Shown here one piece after another: positions 1 through 6,906 of a DNA stretch of 41,869 nucleotides. The translations under genes were made by a program, and so were the position numbers. Position 1 is the stretch's first letter. Each line of letters begins with the position of its first letter. This DNA comes from a virus: IMG/VR virus record IMGVR_UViG_3300021961_000207, positions 1 to 41,869 of that record; one strand, given 5' to 3'. The notes beneath the pieces were generated by a model. It was not told where the DNA came from and searched no databases. It worked only from the letters and a program-made list of their open reading frames with translations.

Positions 1-2
1 CG

Positions 3-98
3 TCTGCGCAAGTTAATATTGCAGACTCGGGTTCGGGTAGTGATGATGAGGGTAGTTATAATTTTTCTAATTTTTTCAAATCGTTGCCTACAAGCTGA
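3..98 (+). CDS. C-terminal end of an unidentified protein (cut by left edge)
   Basis: An open frame enters from the left edge and stops at TGA 96-98, leaving 31 visible residues. The tail is rich in Gly, Ser and Asp, followed by an aromatic stretch ending YNFSNFFKSLPTS. No domain can be recognised from this fragment. The next gene begins 26 bases downstream in the same direction behind a G-rich ribosome binding site, so the two are probably co-transcribed. Confidence 0.55.
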   Translation, partial: SAQVNIADSGSGSDDEGSYNFSNFFKSLPTS

Positions 99-124
99 AT
101 CTGAGCGGCAACACAGGGGGGTCT

Positions 125-778
125 ATGTACCTTGCTAGCCTAATAGATGAAATTTTAGAATCCAAAAAAGATAAGTTACAAGGTAGAATAACCTTTAAAG
201 ATGTCTGCACGACGTTAAATAGATCTTTTTGCAAAAAAGCACCTTTTAAATTTTCCTATAATAAGCAAAAAAATATAAAAAAAGATGAGTATTGCATCTC
301 AGGTCTTTATGATATTGATCAGGATATTAAATACGTTATATTTTCTTTTTCATCCAGATCAAAATACATAGATATACGAAAATGGAACGAATTTAAATTT
401 AATGTCTCTCAAGTATGTCAGCATGAGACAGTACACCAATGCCAGTGGCAAAATAGAGATCCTGATTCATATAAAAGTTTAGAGGTAGATTTTAGAGATC
501 TAGGCAACAATAAAAAGCAAGATCAGAGATACCTCTCCGATCCAGATGAAATAGATGCTTATGGCCATGATCTAGCTATGGAAATAAAACATTACTATTC
601 TAACAAAGCCCCAGAAAAAATTATTAAGAACATACATCGCTTAAAGAAACTTGGAACTTATTATTACTATAAGCGTACGTTTTGTAACGATAGGGAAAAA
701 TGGAAAACGATTCGAACCAAGCTTTTAAAAAAAGTAATGAAATGGCTACCACACGTAACGGTATATAATGATAGATAA
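125..778 (+). CDS. HExxH metalloprotease-like protein
   Basis: 217 residues. The sequence shows HETVH at residues 100-104, the classic zinc-binding HExxH pattern, followed about 40 residues later by DEIDAYGHD (141-149), which could supply a third ligand. The C-terminal third is basic and Tyr/Lys rich. There is no signal peptide or membrane segment, so a soluble cytoplasmic or virion protein is expected. AGGGGGG lies just before the ATG and sets the start. The last 11 bases overlap the next small gene. Similar HExxH plus DEIDAxxH proteins occur in marine T4-like phages, as far as I recall without a known substrate. Peptidase activity is inferred from the motif alone. Confidence 0.6.
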   Translation: MYLASLIDEILESKKDKLQGRITFKDVCTTLNRSFCKKAPFKFSYNKQKNIKKDEYCISGLYDIDQDIKYVIFSFSSRSKYIDIRKWNEFKFNVSQVCQHETVHQCQWQNRDPDSYKSLEVDFRDLGNNKKQDQRYLSDPDEIDAYGHDLAMEIKHYYSNKAPEKIIKNIHRLKKLGTYYYYKRTFCNDREKWKTIRTKLLKKVMKWLPHVTVYNDR

Positions 779-938
779 TCTTTGGCTTTATACTGCTCTA
801 TTTGCTATTAACATTCTTTTTTCGACTCTGTCTTACCTTTACGGTTTCTCTAAAGGGGCAAACTCTCTAATGACTGCACTCATAGAGTCTGGGATAGTAA
901 AAGAGGAAGATTTGGTAGATACTGAAAATGATAGTTGA
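768..938 (+). CDS. small single-pass membrane protein
   Basis: 56 residues. It begins MIDNLWLYTALFAINILFST, giving one hydrophobic segment at about residues 5-27, then a short acidic tail (KEEDLVDTENDS). The start overlaps the previous gene by 11 bases, as is common for translationally coupled phage genes. The stop codon lies inside the -35 box of the next promoter, so this gene ends the upstream unit. Function unknown; an inner-membrane location is inferred from the hydrophobic stretch. It could be holin-like, but the lysis genes lie elsewhere. Confidence 0.55.
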   Translation: MIDNLWLYTALFAINILFSTLSYLYGFSKGANSLMTALIESGIVKEEDLVDTENDS

Positions 939-963
939 TTAGTAACGAGTAACCATTTATAAT
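935..963 (+). promoter_or_regulatory. sigma70-type promoter P1
   Basis: TTGATT (935-940), 17 bases, then TATAAT (958-963). The octamer TAGTTGAT around the -35 also occurs at the promoters near 1010 and 12534. A GTAA five bases before the -10 is shared with the promoters at 18862 and 21711. Expected start near 970, leaving a leader of about 90 bases with two short potential hairpins. Confidence 0.65.
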
Positions 964-1009
964 ATGCTGGCTAGGGTAGGAAATAGAGCCCTAAGATGTA
1001 CCGAAGTAG

Positions 1010-1038
1010 TTGATCTTAACCCAGTAATAACTTAATAT
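1010..1038 (+). promoter_or_regulatory. sigma70-type promoter P2 (tandem to P1)
   Basis: TTGATC (1010-1015), 17 bases, then TAATAT (1033-1038), again inside the TAGTTGAT octamer. The predicted start is near 1045, which would leave a 15-base leader containing GAGGAAA before the ATG at 1060. This argues against the upstream in-frame ATG at 1045 being the start. Confidence 0.5.
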
Positions 1039-1059
1039 TATATCATGAGGAAATTGAGT

Positions 1060-1377
1060 ATGACCACGTTTACAGTAGCAGGTGTTTCGATTCATAAAGA
1101 CAGCGTCAAAGTACGCTTCTGTTCTGATCTGATTCTACGTATCAAGAACTTGCAGAAGCAAGGCGACACTGATATCCAGCTTATCGATCTTCCTAGTCCA
1201 ATGACTAAGCTCGAAGCTTGTCAGTATCTTCTGAACGACCCTAACTTCAGTAAGTACGCTGCGGATATCAGCGAGATTATGAAGAAGAAAGAAACGGTTG
1301 CAGCTAAACCTAAGCTGGTTATTGAGCAACCTAAAACTGATCCAGAAATCGAAAAACTCGCAGCGATCGCAGGCTAA
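1060..1377 (+). CDS. small early protein of unknown function
   Basis: 105 residues, beginning MTTFTVAGVSIHKDS. I do not recognise a family. The N-terminal half could form a small alpha/beta domain; the C-terminal third is Lys, Pro and Glu rich (about residues 78-100) and looks disordered. The ATG at 1060 is chosen because TGAGGAAA lies 6-8 bases before it, the same arrangement as in the next gene; the in-frame ATG at 1045 overlaps that ribosome binding site. Both arginines use CGN codons, unlike the AGA-rich late genes, suggesting strong expression. Tandem promoters precede it and a 12-bp hairpin follows. Confidence 0.65.
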   Translation: MTTFTVAGVSIHKDSVKVRFCSDLILRIKNLQKQGDTDIQLIDLPSPMTKLEACQYLLNDPNFSKYAADISEIMKKKETVAAKPKLVIEQPKTDPEIEKLAAIAG

Positions 1378-1383
1378 TCCAAC

Positions 1384-1418
1384 AGCTATGCTGAGAAAGA
1401 CCGCCGCTCAGCATAGCT
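1384..1418 (+). repeat. perfect 12-bp inverted repeat between two early genes
   Basis: AGCTATGCTGAG (1384-1395) and CTCAGCATAGCT (1407-1418) are perfect complements around an 11-base loop. No T run follows, so it is more likely an RNA processing or stability hairpin between two cistrons than a full terminator. Confidence 0.75.
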
Positions 1419-1459
1419 CTTAATATGGCGGGGAAACCTTAACTATGAGGAAAATGAAA

Positions 1460-1708
1460 ATGTCTATTCAGACTAAAGTACTTAACGTTCTTAAATCCGG
1501 TCGTCAGTATACCGCAGCTCAGATTGCTGGGCTCTTTGGGACTACTGAAGACACTGTTGTAGCTCGCGTAAGCGATCTTCGAGCAGGAGGTCACGCTATC
1601 TACACCAACATCACTAAGAATGGTAAAACTGCCTATCGCATGGGTCGTCCTTCCCGTGCAATGGTTGCAGCTGCCTTCGCAGTAGCTGGAAGCGCGCTGT
1701 TTAATTAA
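1460..1708 (+). CDS. winged helix-turn-helix protein (HTH_39-like)
   Basis: 82 residues, beginning MSIQTKVLNVLKSG. Residues 1-55 read as a winged HTH: helix 1 (TKVLNVLKSG), a recognition region (TAAQIAGLFGTTEDTVVARVSDLR), then a beta-wing (AIYTNITKNGKTAYRMG). This pattern is common in marine phage genomes and is usually placed with the HTH_39 domain. A short Ala-rich tail follows. The start at 1460 is chosen because GAGGAAA precedes it at good spacing; ATGs at 1445 and 1454 lie within or next to that site. All six arginines use CGN codons. It is co-transcribed with the gene at 1060 and followed by a strong terminator. DNA binding is inferred; the target is unknown. Confidence 0.7.
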   Translation: MSIQTKVLNVLKSGRQYTAAQIAGLFGTTEDTVVARVSDLRAGGHAIYTNITKNGKTAYRMGRPSRAMVAAAFAVAGSALFN

Positions 1709-1734
1709 CAGCTAGACTGGTAAAGAAACCAGCA

Positions 1735-1763
1735 GAAACCCCCCTCGAGGGGGTTTCTTTTTT
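1735..1763 (+). terminator. intrinsic terminator
   Basis: GAAACCCCC (1735-1743) pairs perfectly with GGGGGTTTC (1749-1757) around a 5-base loop and is followed by six T residues (1758-1763). It closes the early unit and insulates it from the late promoter that begins two bases later. Confidence 0.9.
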
Positions 1764-1764
1764 G

Positions 1765-1772
1765 GATAAATA
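1765..1772 (+). promoter_or_regulatory. T4-type late promoter box
   Basis: GATAAATA, one base from the T4 late consensus TATAAATA, lies directly after the terminator and 30 bases before the ATG at 1802. The leader contains AGGGG as a ribosome binding site. It probably starts the late module that follows. Confidence 0.6.
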
Positions 1773-1801
1773 TATGGAACAATATATAGGGGTTATCTAA
1801 A

Positions 1802-2545
1802 ATGGCTGCGCAACAAGGCTTCCAATACGAAAAAAATGCAGCAGAAGCCCTCATCCCCTTGGGTTTTGTACCGGTAGGTTTCACCCCTGCAGGCGCAGGA
1901 TCAAGTGTACCTGATTTAATGATTATGAGGGGTGAAAGTAAACCCGTTGGGTGTGAATTGAAGATAACTGATGCCTCTGCAGGATCATTAGTTTTAAAAT
2001 ATAACCCTAAAACGAAAAAATGGGCGTTCGACCCTAAAAGCAAAGATGATCCTGAAAAAGCATTTATAATGGGTGTGGCGGAATCGGTAGGGCTGTTTAA
2101 AGAGATAAATGCCAAATGGAACAAAACCCCATATAGACTTGATAAGGAATTTCAAACACCTCAATGGAAAAAAATGGTTGAAGGTATCCCAAATCAAGCT
2201 CGATATGAAAGAGATCTTACAACCTTTCCAGAATTAAAAGGTGATATATCTCCTTCTAAGGTAGAACAATATTATAATAAGAAAGATACATATTACGTTA
2301 ATATTGGGACACATGGTTTTTATCTCTTCGGGGGATTAAATCCTTTAAAGTTTACTGGTGTACCTAAGTTTTCATCTTCTTCCACAGCCGGTTGGAGAGC
2401 TAGAGTGCAATATAAAGGTAGTGGAAACTATCAGTTTACTTTTGAAATGAATTTTAGAATGAGAGCAAAATCTCCGTTTAATATTGCCCCAATTACAAAA
2501 ACATCAGTTGAAATTTTAAACAACAATATTAAGCTACCATTATGA
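1802..2545 (+). CDS. PD-(D/E)XK nuclease-like protein
   Basis: 247 residues. The N-terminal 70 residues carry the restriction-endonuclease-fold signature: E10 in a helix, VPD (D38), then CELK (E52, K54), matching PD-x13-ExK, followed by a strand (SLVLKYN). The remaining 170 residues are Lys and aromatic rich with no recognisable motif. Family knowledge supports Mg-dependent DNA cleavage by this fold, but substrate and specificity are unknown. It is the first gene after a late box and overlaps the ligase-like gene by 4 bases, so the two are probably translated together. A role in DNA-end processing or packaging is inference. No signal peptide. Confidence 0.6.
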   Translation: MAAQQGFQYEKNAAEALIPLGFVPVGFTPAGAGSSVPDLMIMRGESKPVGCELKITDASAGSLVLKYNPKTKKWAFDPKSKDDPEKAFIMGVAESVGLFKEINAKWNKTPYRLDKEFQTPQWKKMVEGIPNQARYERDLTTFPELKGDISPSKVEQYYNKKDTYYVNIGTHGFYLFGGLNPLKFTGVPKFSSSSTAGWRARVQYKGSGNYQFTFEMNFRMRAKSPFNIAPITKTSVEILNNNIKLPL

Positions 2546-3717
2546 AAACCCTATTAAGTTATTTAACAGAAGCTTTTTCAGAAGATAAAGAAGAAAAACT
2601 AACCCACCTTGAGCATGCAGAGGACCATGTAATCAACGATGGTAGTAAAGGCTTTAAACACGCCTTTGATACTCTTCATGGTGTACATCAGAAGCTAACC
2701 GGTAAAGATTCTAAAGTATCTATCTCAACTAAATATGATGGAAAACCGTCTGTTGTTTTTGGTCATCATCCAGAAACAGGTAGATTTTTTGTTGCTTCTA
2801 AATCCGTATTTAATGTAAATCCTAAGATCAACTATACAGTAGCTGATATCGAAAAGAACCACGGGCATGCGCCCGGTCTGGTATCGAAACTAAAAGCTGC
2901 TCTTGAACATATGCCTAAAGTTACCCCTAACAGAGGTATATACCAGGGTGACTTCATGTATCATAAAGGTGATAACGATGTTCATTCTCAAGGAGATAGT
3001 TATCATTTTACCCCTAATACCATTACCTATTCTACAAAAAAGAACTCAGAAGAAGGTAAAAAGATAAAAAATTCCGATATAGGCTTTGTAGTTCATACTG
3101 CATATCATGGTACTAACATGGAGAACCAGAAGGCAGAATATAACCCAGACCTTTCTCACTTCGGAAAACACCCTAGCGTACATATGATCTCTGCAAAGTA
3201 TGATCATAATAAAGTTCACTATACCCCTGATGCTCAGAAAAAATTTAAAGAGCATATGCAAAACGCTATTGATGCTCACAATCAAATTGATGATTACGGT
3301 CATCTCGAAGGCCATGAAACACATTTAAAAACCTATATTAACTCAACAGTTAAAGAAGGTACAAAGCCGTCTATTAAAGGTTACAAAAATCATATTATTG
3401 GTCATTACCTTAAAAAAGCTGCCGCCTTGAAATCAGAGGCCGGTAAAGCTAATCAGAAAGCTATAAGCGATCGACATCTTAAAGAGATAGGCAGCAGCGA
3501 GCATTCATTTAACAAAACGCTTGAAGTTCATCACCACCTTCAGGCCGCTAAAAATATTTTATCAAATGCCCTTGCATCTCATCAAGATTTCCATCATACT
3601 GTCAGCGGTACTACTGTAAAGCCGGAAGGCCATGTTGCAGTAATTAATAACAGACCTACCAAGATAGTTGATAGAGCTGAATTTAGTAGACTGAATTTTT
3701 TGAAGAATAAAAAGTGA
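2542..3717 (+). CDS. polynucleotide-ligase-like nucleotidyltransferase (DUF6267-like)
   Basis: 391 residues. STKYDGKPSVVF at 62-73 contains K-x-D-G (K64), the nucleotidylation motif I of DNA and RNA ligases. YQGDFMY (134-140) and GFVVHTAYHG (181-190) sit where ligase motifs III and IIIa would be. The C-terminal half is basic and His/Lys rich. The family appears in marine T4-like phages, to my recollection as DUF6267. The first ten residues, MKTLLSYLTE, followed by AF, resemble a T4 capsid-targeting peptide with a gp21-type cleavage site (LxE then A), so it may be packaged in the head. It overlaps the nuclease-like gene by 4 bases and the next gene by 4. Ligase activity is unproven and later motifs are unclear. 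Confidence 0.6.
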   Translation: MKTLLSYLTEAFSEDKEEKLTHLEHAEDHVINDGSKGFKHAFDTLHGVHQKLTGKDSKVSISTKYDGKPSVVFGHHPETGRFFVASKSVFNVNPKINYTVADIEKNHGHAPGLVSKLKAALEHMPKVTPNRGIYQGDFMYHKGDNDVHSQGDSYHFTPNTITYSTKKNSEEGKKIKNSDIGFVVHTAYHGTNMENQKAEYNPDLSHFGKHPSVHMISAKYDHNKVHYTPDAQKKFKEHMQNAIDAHNQIDDYGHLEGHETHLKTYINSTVKEGTKPSIKGYKNHIIGHYLKKAAALKSEAGKANQKAISDRHLKEIGSSEHSFNKTLEVHHHLQAAKNILSNALASHQDFHHTVSGTTVKPEGHVAVINNRPTKIVDRAEFSRLNFLKNKK

Positions 3718-5348
3718 AATCGATAAAAGAAAAACAACTTCTAGTTAAATGGGCCAAGGCAATGGGGGATGATGTCGACCCCCTGCTACAAGAAGAGGTC
3801 AATCGTTACAATAAACTTCAGCAGGAAATTCTTGAATCTGTTCGTAGTAACACGATTAAAGATCTGCAAGAAGCCACGGTAGTAGCAGAGAAGGTTGTTG
3901 AGAAACTTACAAATGAATACCCCAAGCCCCCTACCCTTAATGAACTATTAGAAGTATTAAAGGAGGAGCAGAATGAATTGGCTCAAACCCAGACTAATGA
4001 AGAAGCCTCTAAGAATGAAACACCTAAATCTTTGGCTGAAAGAGCAGCCGAACATATTACTAAAGAAGTCAAGCTAGAAGAAAAAGCTGATTCTTTCCAA
4101 CAACCAGACCCTACATTAGTTGAAAAAAATTTAGAAGCAGTACAGAAAAAATTAAAATTTCTGGAACAGGCTATTAGCAAGATAGCTGCAACCGGTCCTG
4201 GTTCTGGTGAAACAAGATTTCTTAGACTGGATGATGTTAACTATCAATCTTGGCAAGGTAGAGACCGCCACAAAATATTAAAGTATGAGCCTAATAACAA
4301 CCCCGCATTCGATGGAGTCACGTTTGGTTTTCTAACCGGTGACCAGGGTGAGATATATTCTCTAAAGTATGATACTGTAGGTTATACTGGCAACGCAAAT
4401 GTGGCTGCCGGGCTTACAGCCTGGAATGCAAATAAAGATTGTCTGGATATCCATCAAGCAGATGGTACCATATTGCAAGTAGGTCTAGAAAACTACATAA
4501 GAGTATCCAATGAAACGGGTAATATATTATTAGACGGCGAGTTTGTTGTTTTCGCCGGTATAAATGGTACCCCCGGTGACCCTTTACCTAAAGTAGATAA
4601 ATTTTTAGCTGATGCAAACGCTGTCCCTCTTTATAGCGTAGGTGTACTTACGTCTGACGTTCAAAATAATAGTACCGGTAGAGCCACTGTTTTAGGTGAG
4701 GTTAGAAAATTAAACACTACCGGTAATGTTGTGGGTGAAACCTGGTATGCTGGTAACTTGCTTTGGGCGCACCCTAGTATTCCAGGTAAATTAACAATAA
4801 CCCAACCCACAGCCCCTAACGTAGCAGTTTCCGTCGCCGCAGTTTTAAAAGCAGACCCCACAGATGGGGTGTTGCTTGTAAGACCAACTATTTTTCCTAG
4901 ACTGTACTACGGGGAATTTTCCAGCAGCCAAAATCAAGTAGCCCCTAATACTGACTTTGGCCATAGTGTAATCTTCAACAATCAGGGTGTTACAAGCGGG
5001 TTTACAAAAAATAATAGTAATACTGAAATCACTGCATTAAATACAGGTTTGTACAATGTAAGAGCAAAGCTTCAATTTATATCCTCCAATGCTTCTCAGC
5101 AACAAATATACGTATGGGGTCGTAAAAACGGTATCGATATACCGGATAGTACTATTAGGGTGTCCTCTGCTGGCAACGGTTTCTCTAATGCACCTATATG
5201 GTCTAGAAACGTCACCTTAAATGCAGGGGATAGAATATCGGTTGTATGGGCTGTTTCTTCAACCGATATATCCTTATCTTCTACAACTACAGCTTTTTCC
5301 CCTAATACATCCTCAGCGGTGTTTGTTATACATCAGATCAATTTATGA
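3714..5348 (+). CDS. virion structural protein with C1q-like C-terminal domain
   Basis: 544 residues, starting at GTG overlapping the previous TGA (GTGA). Residues 1-165 are charged and helical with coiled-coil character. The middle is beta-rich with many Gly/Thr/Asn. The last ~130 residues (about 415-544), with alternating strands such as TGLYNVRAKLQFIS, RISVVWAV and AVFVIHQI, look like a C1q/TNF-like jelly roll often found on phage fibres and decoration proteins. An exposed trimeric fibre or decoration protein is a reasonable inference. The weak GTG start without a clear ribosome binding site suggests translational coupling. It overlaps the next gene by 4 bases. Confidence 0.6.
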   Translation: MKSIKEKQLLVKWAKAMGDDVDPLLQEEVNRYNKLQQEILESVRSNTIKDLQEATVVAEKVVEKLTNEYPKPPTLNELLEVLKEEQNELAQTQTNEEASKNETPKSLAERAAEHITKEVKLEEKADSFQQPDPTLVEKNLEAVQKKLKFLEQAISKIAATGPGSGETRFLRLDDVNYQSWQGRDRHKILKYEPNNNPAFDGVTFGFLTGDQGEIYSLKYDTVGYTGNANVAAGLTAWNANKDCLDIHQADGTILQVGLENYIRVSNETGNILLDGEFVVFAGINGTPGDPLPKVDKFLADANAVPLYSVGVLTSDVQNNSTGRATVLGEVRKLNTTGNVVGETWYAGNLLWAHPSIPGKLTITQPTAPNVAVSVAAVLKADPTDGVLLVRPTIFPRLYYGEFSSSQNQVAPNTDFGHSVIFNNQGVTSGFTKNNSNTEITALNTGLYNVRAKLQFISSNASQQQIYVWGRKNGIDIPDSTIRVSSAGNGFSNAPIWSRNVTLNAGDRISVVWAVSSTDISLSSTTTAFSPNTSSAVFVIHQINL

Positions 5349-5548
5349 AAACATTTAAAGAACTTAGAGAAAACTTTCAAGATGGTCGTAATCCTCAAGA
5401 TAAAGGGGATATGGCTAGGCATGGTTTAAAAGGTAAATCTATATCTCAACTTAAAAAAATTAGATCATCTAAGAGCGCATCTCCACGTAAAAAACAGCTT
5501 GCACACTGGTTTATTAATATGCACAGCGGTAGAAAGAAAGATAAATAA
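5345..5548 (+). CDS. small basic protein, possible internal head protein
   Basis: 67 residues with strong positive charge (RHGLKGKSISQLKKIRSSKS, then KKQLAHWFINMHSGRKKDK). Small proteins of this style, with a Ser/Lys-rich middle and a QLAHWxxNM ending, recur in marine T4-like phages with no known function. The start MKTFKELRE resembles the capsid-targeting peptides of T4 internal proteins (MKTYQEFIAE), although the residue after Glu is Asn rather than Ala, Gly or Ser. It overlaps the structural gene upstream by 4 bases. DNA binding inside the head is inferred from charge only. Confidence 0.6.
   Translation: MKTFKELRENFQDGRNPQDKGDMARHGLKGKSISQLKKIRSSKSASPRKKQLAHWFINMHSGRKKDK
5540..5547 (+). 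promoter_or_regulatory. T4-type late promoter box
   Basis: GATAAATA ends 28 bases before the ATG at 5575 and overlaps the stop of the previous gene. It has the same one-base variant of TATAAATA and nearly the same distance to the ATG as the boxes at 1765 and 31465. Confidence 0.5.
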
Positions 5549-5574
5549 ATGGTCAATACCTTGAAAAATTAGAC

Positions 5575-6471
5575 ATGGCTCAGGAAAAAACAGCTGTATT
5601 TACATATGGTAGGAACAACCCTCCAACTATTGGACATGAAAAACTGTTCGATAAAACTATGTCTGTCGCTAAAGAACATGATACTACAGCTCATATTTTT
5701 ACATCTCATTCTCAAGATTCAAAGAAAAACCCGTTATCCGGCGAACATAAAGTTAAATTAATAAAACATGCGTATCCAGATGCGCATGTAGCAGCTTCCA
5801 GTAAAGAAACGCCTTCTATGCTTCACATTGCAAAGAAGCTTCATGATGAAGGTCATAAGCATCTAGTAATGGTAGCTGGTTCAGACAGGGTAAAAGAATA
5901 TGAAGATAAGCTCAAGCACTATAACGGTACACACGATAAAGCGCTATACAACTTTAAAACAATCAAAGTCGTGTCCGCCGGTCACCGAGACCCAGACGCC
6001 GAAGGCGCCGAAGGAATGTCCGGAACTAAATTACGTTCGCACGCAATTGCAGGTAATAAGGAAAAATTCAAATCCGGTTTAATGTCAAAGCTTTCAGATA
6101 AACATAAAGAAGAAGTATATAATCACGTTAAAAAGTCTCTAACAACCAATGAGATTTATGACCCACATCTTAAAGTTTCTAAGTATCAGTGGGGAGAGAA
6201 GGAAGGGGTTAATAAAATGAAGAAAATAACCCCGGGTGAAAAAAATAATTTAAAAGAGAACGATTCTATGCAGCTTGAATTCGATGGTATTCAAACCAGA
6301 AACCTGGATGCATGCCCAAGCGCTTATAAGCTTTTTAAGCAGCATATAGAAGATATTAGATCTGGAAAACCATTAGGGGAAGTACTTCCGCAGCCTGATC
6401 CGAAAGCGATGAATATGTCACCTATAAGTCTTCTCAAGAGAATGAGATTCAAGCAGTACACGGATCAATAA
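5575..6471 (+). CDS. HxGH-superfamily nucleotidyltransferase (NMN adenylyltransferase-like)
   Basis: 298 residues. GRNNPPTIGHEKL at 12-24 is the (T/H)xGH nucleotide-binding motif of cytidylyl/adenylyltransferases, VAGSDRV (100-106) is a conserved core strand, and GMSGTKLR (147-154) matches the ISSTxxR motif of NMN and phosphopantetheine adenylyltransferases. Residues ~1-185 make up the catalytic domain. A Lys-rich linker and a C-terminal segment (EIYDPHLKVSKYQWG) follow, the latter typical of marine T4-like phage versions. Adenylyl transfer is well supported by fold; NMN as substrate is inference. It has its own late box 28 bases upstream and sits among structural genes. Confidence 0.7.
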   Translation: MAQEKTAVFTYGRNNPPTIGHEKLFDKTMSVAKEHDTTAHIFTSHSQDSKKNPLSGEHKVKLIKHAYPDAHVAASSKETPSMLHIAKKLHDEGHKHLVMVAGSDRVKEYEDKLKHYNGTHDKALYNFKTIKVVSAGHRDPDAEGAEGMSGTKLRSHAIAGNKEKFKSGLMSKLSDKHKEEVYNHVKKSLTTNEIYDPHLKVSKYQWGEKEGVNKMKKITPGEKNNLKENDSMQLEFDGIQTRNLDACPSAYKLFKQHIEDIRSGKPLGEVLPQPDPKAMNMSPISLLKRMRFKQYTDQ

Positions 6472-6474
6472 ATT

Positions 6475-6906
6475 ATGCTAGCTGATATTCTTAAAAATCT
6501 TTTATCTGATACCTTTGTTATATATTTTAAGGCTCATTCATATCATTGGAATGTCGAAGGCCCAGATTTTCAACAGTATCATGAATTCTTAGGTAACTTT
6601 TATAAAAGCGTCTGGAACAATACTGATATTATTGCCGAATTAATTAGAACTTTAGATGTATATGCTCCTGTTTCGCTAGGTAGAGTAATGGAGCTCAAGA
6701 CCATGGAAGAATCAACAGATGTTATTCCTAATAGCTCGACTATGATAAAAAATCTCTATAACGACAATTCAACCTATCTGGCCGCTCTCTATAATGCGTA
6801 TGATTCTGCTGAGAAGTCGTCTGAATTCGGAATATCAAACAAGTTACAAGATATAATTAGCGAACACGAAAAGCATGCGTGGATGCTGAGGTCCTTTACT
6901 AAATGA
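6475..6906 (+). CDS. dps: Dps-like ferritin
   Basis: 143 residues. The Dps signature is clear: HSYHWNVEG at 21-29, then H36, D51 and E55 in TDIIAELIR. The spacing H24-12-H36-15-D51-4-E55 equals that of E. coli Dps ferroxidase residues H51, H63, D78 and E82, so all four ligands are kept. Dps proteins form 12-subunit shells that oxidise and store iron and protect DNA. The length is slightly short, without a Lys-rich N-terminal DNA-binding tail. It starts 3 bases after the adenylyltransferase-like gene and overlaps the next by 4. Whether it acts in the infected cell or as a virion passenger cannot be told. Confidence 0.85.
   Translation: MLADILKNLLSDTFVIYFKAHSYHWNVEGPDFQQYHEFLGNFYKSVWNNTDIIAELIRTLDVYAPVSLGRVMELKTMEESTDVIPNSSTMIKNLYNDNSTYLAALYNAYDSAEKSSEFGISNKLQDIISEHEKHAWMLRSFTK

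Noticed and set aside
1045-1059. In-frame upstream ATG at 1045 as start of the first early gene
   Set aside because: It overlaps the GAGGAAA ribosome binding site used by ATG 1060 and coincides with the predicted P2 transcription start.
1445-1459. ATGs at 1445 and 1454 as starts of the winged-helix gene
   Set aside because: The same TATGAGGAAA arrangement as in the previous gene points to ATG 1460.
1705-2197. Minus-strand open frames over the nuclease-like gene
   Set aside because: Antisense shadows of a gene with a complete PD-(D/E)XK motif and late promoter.
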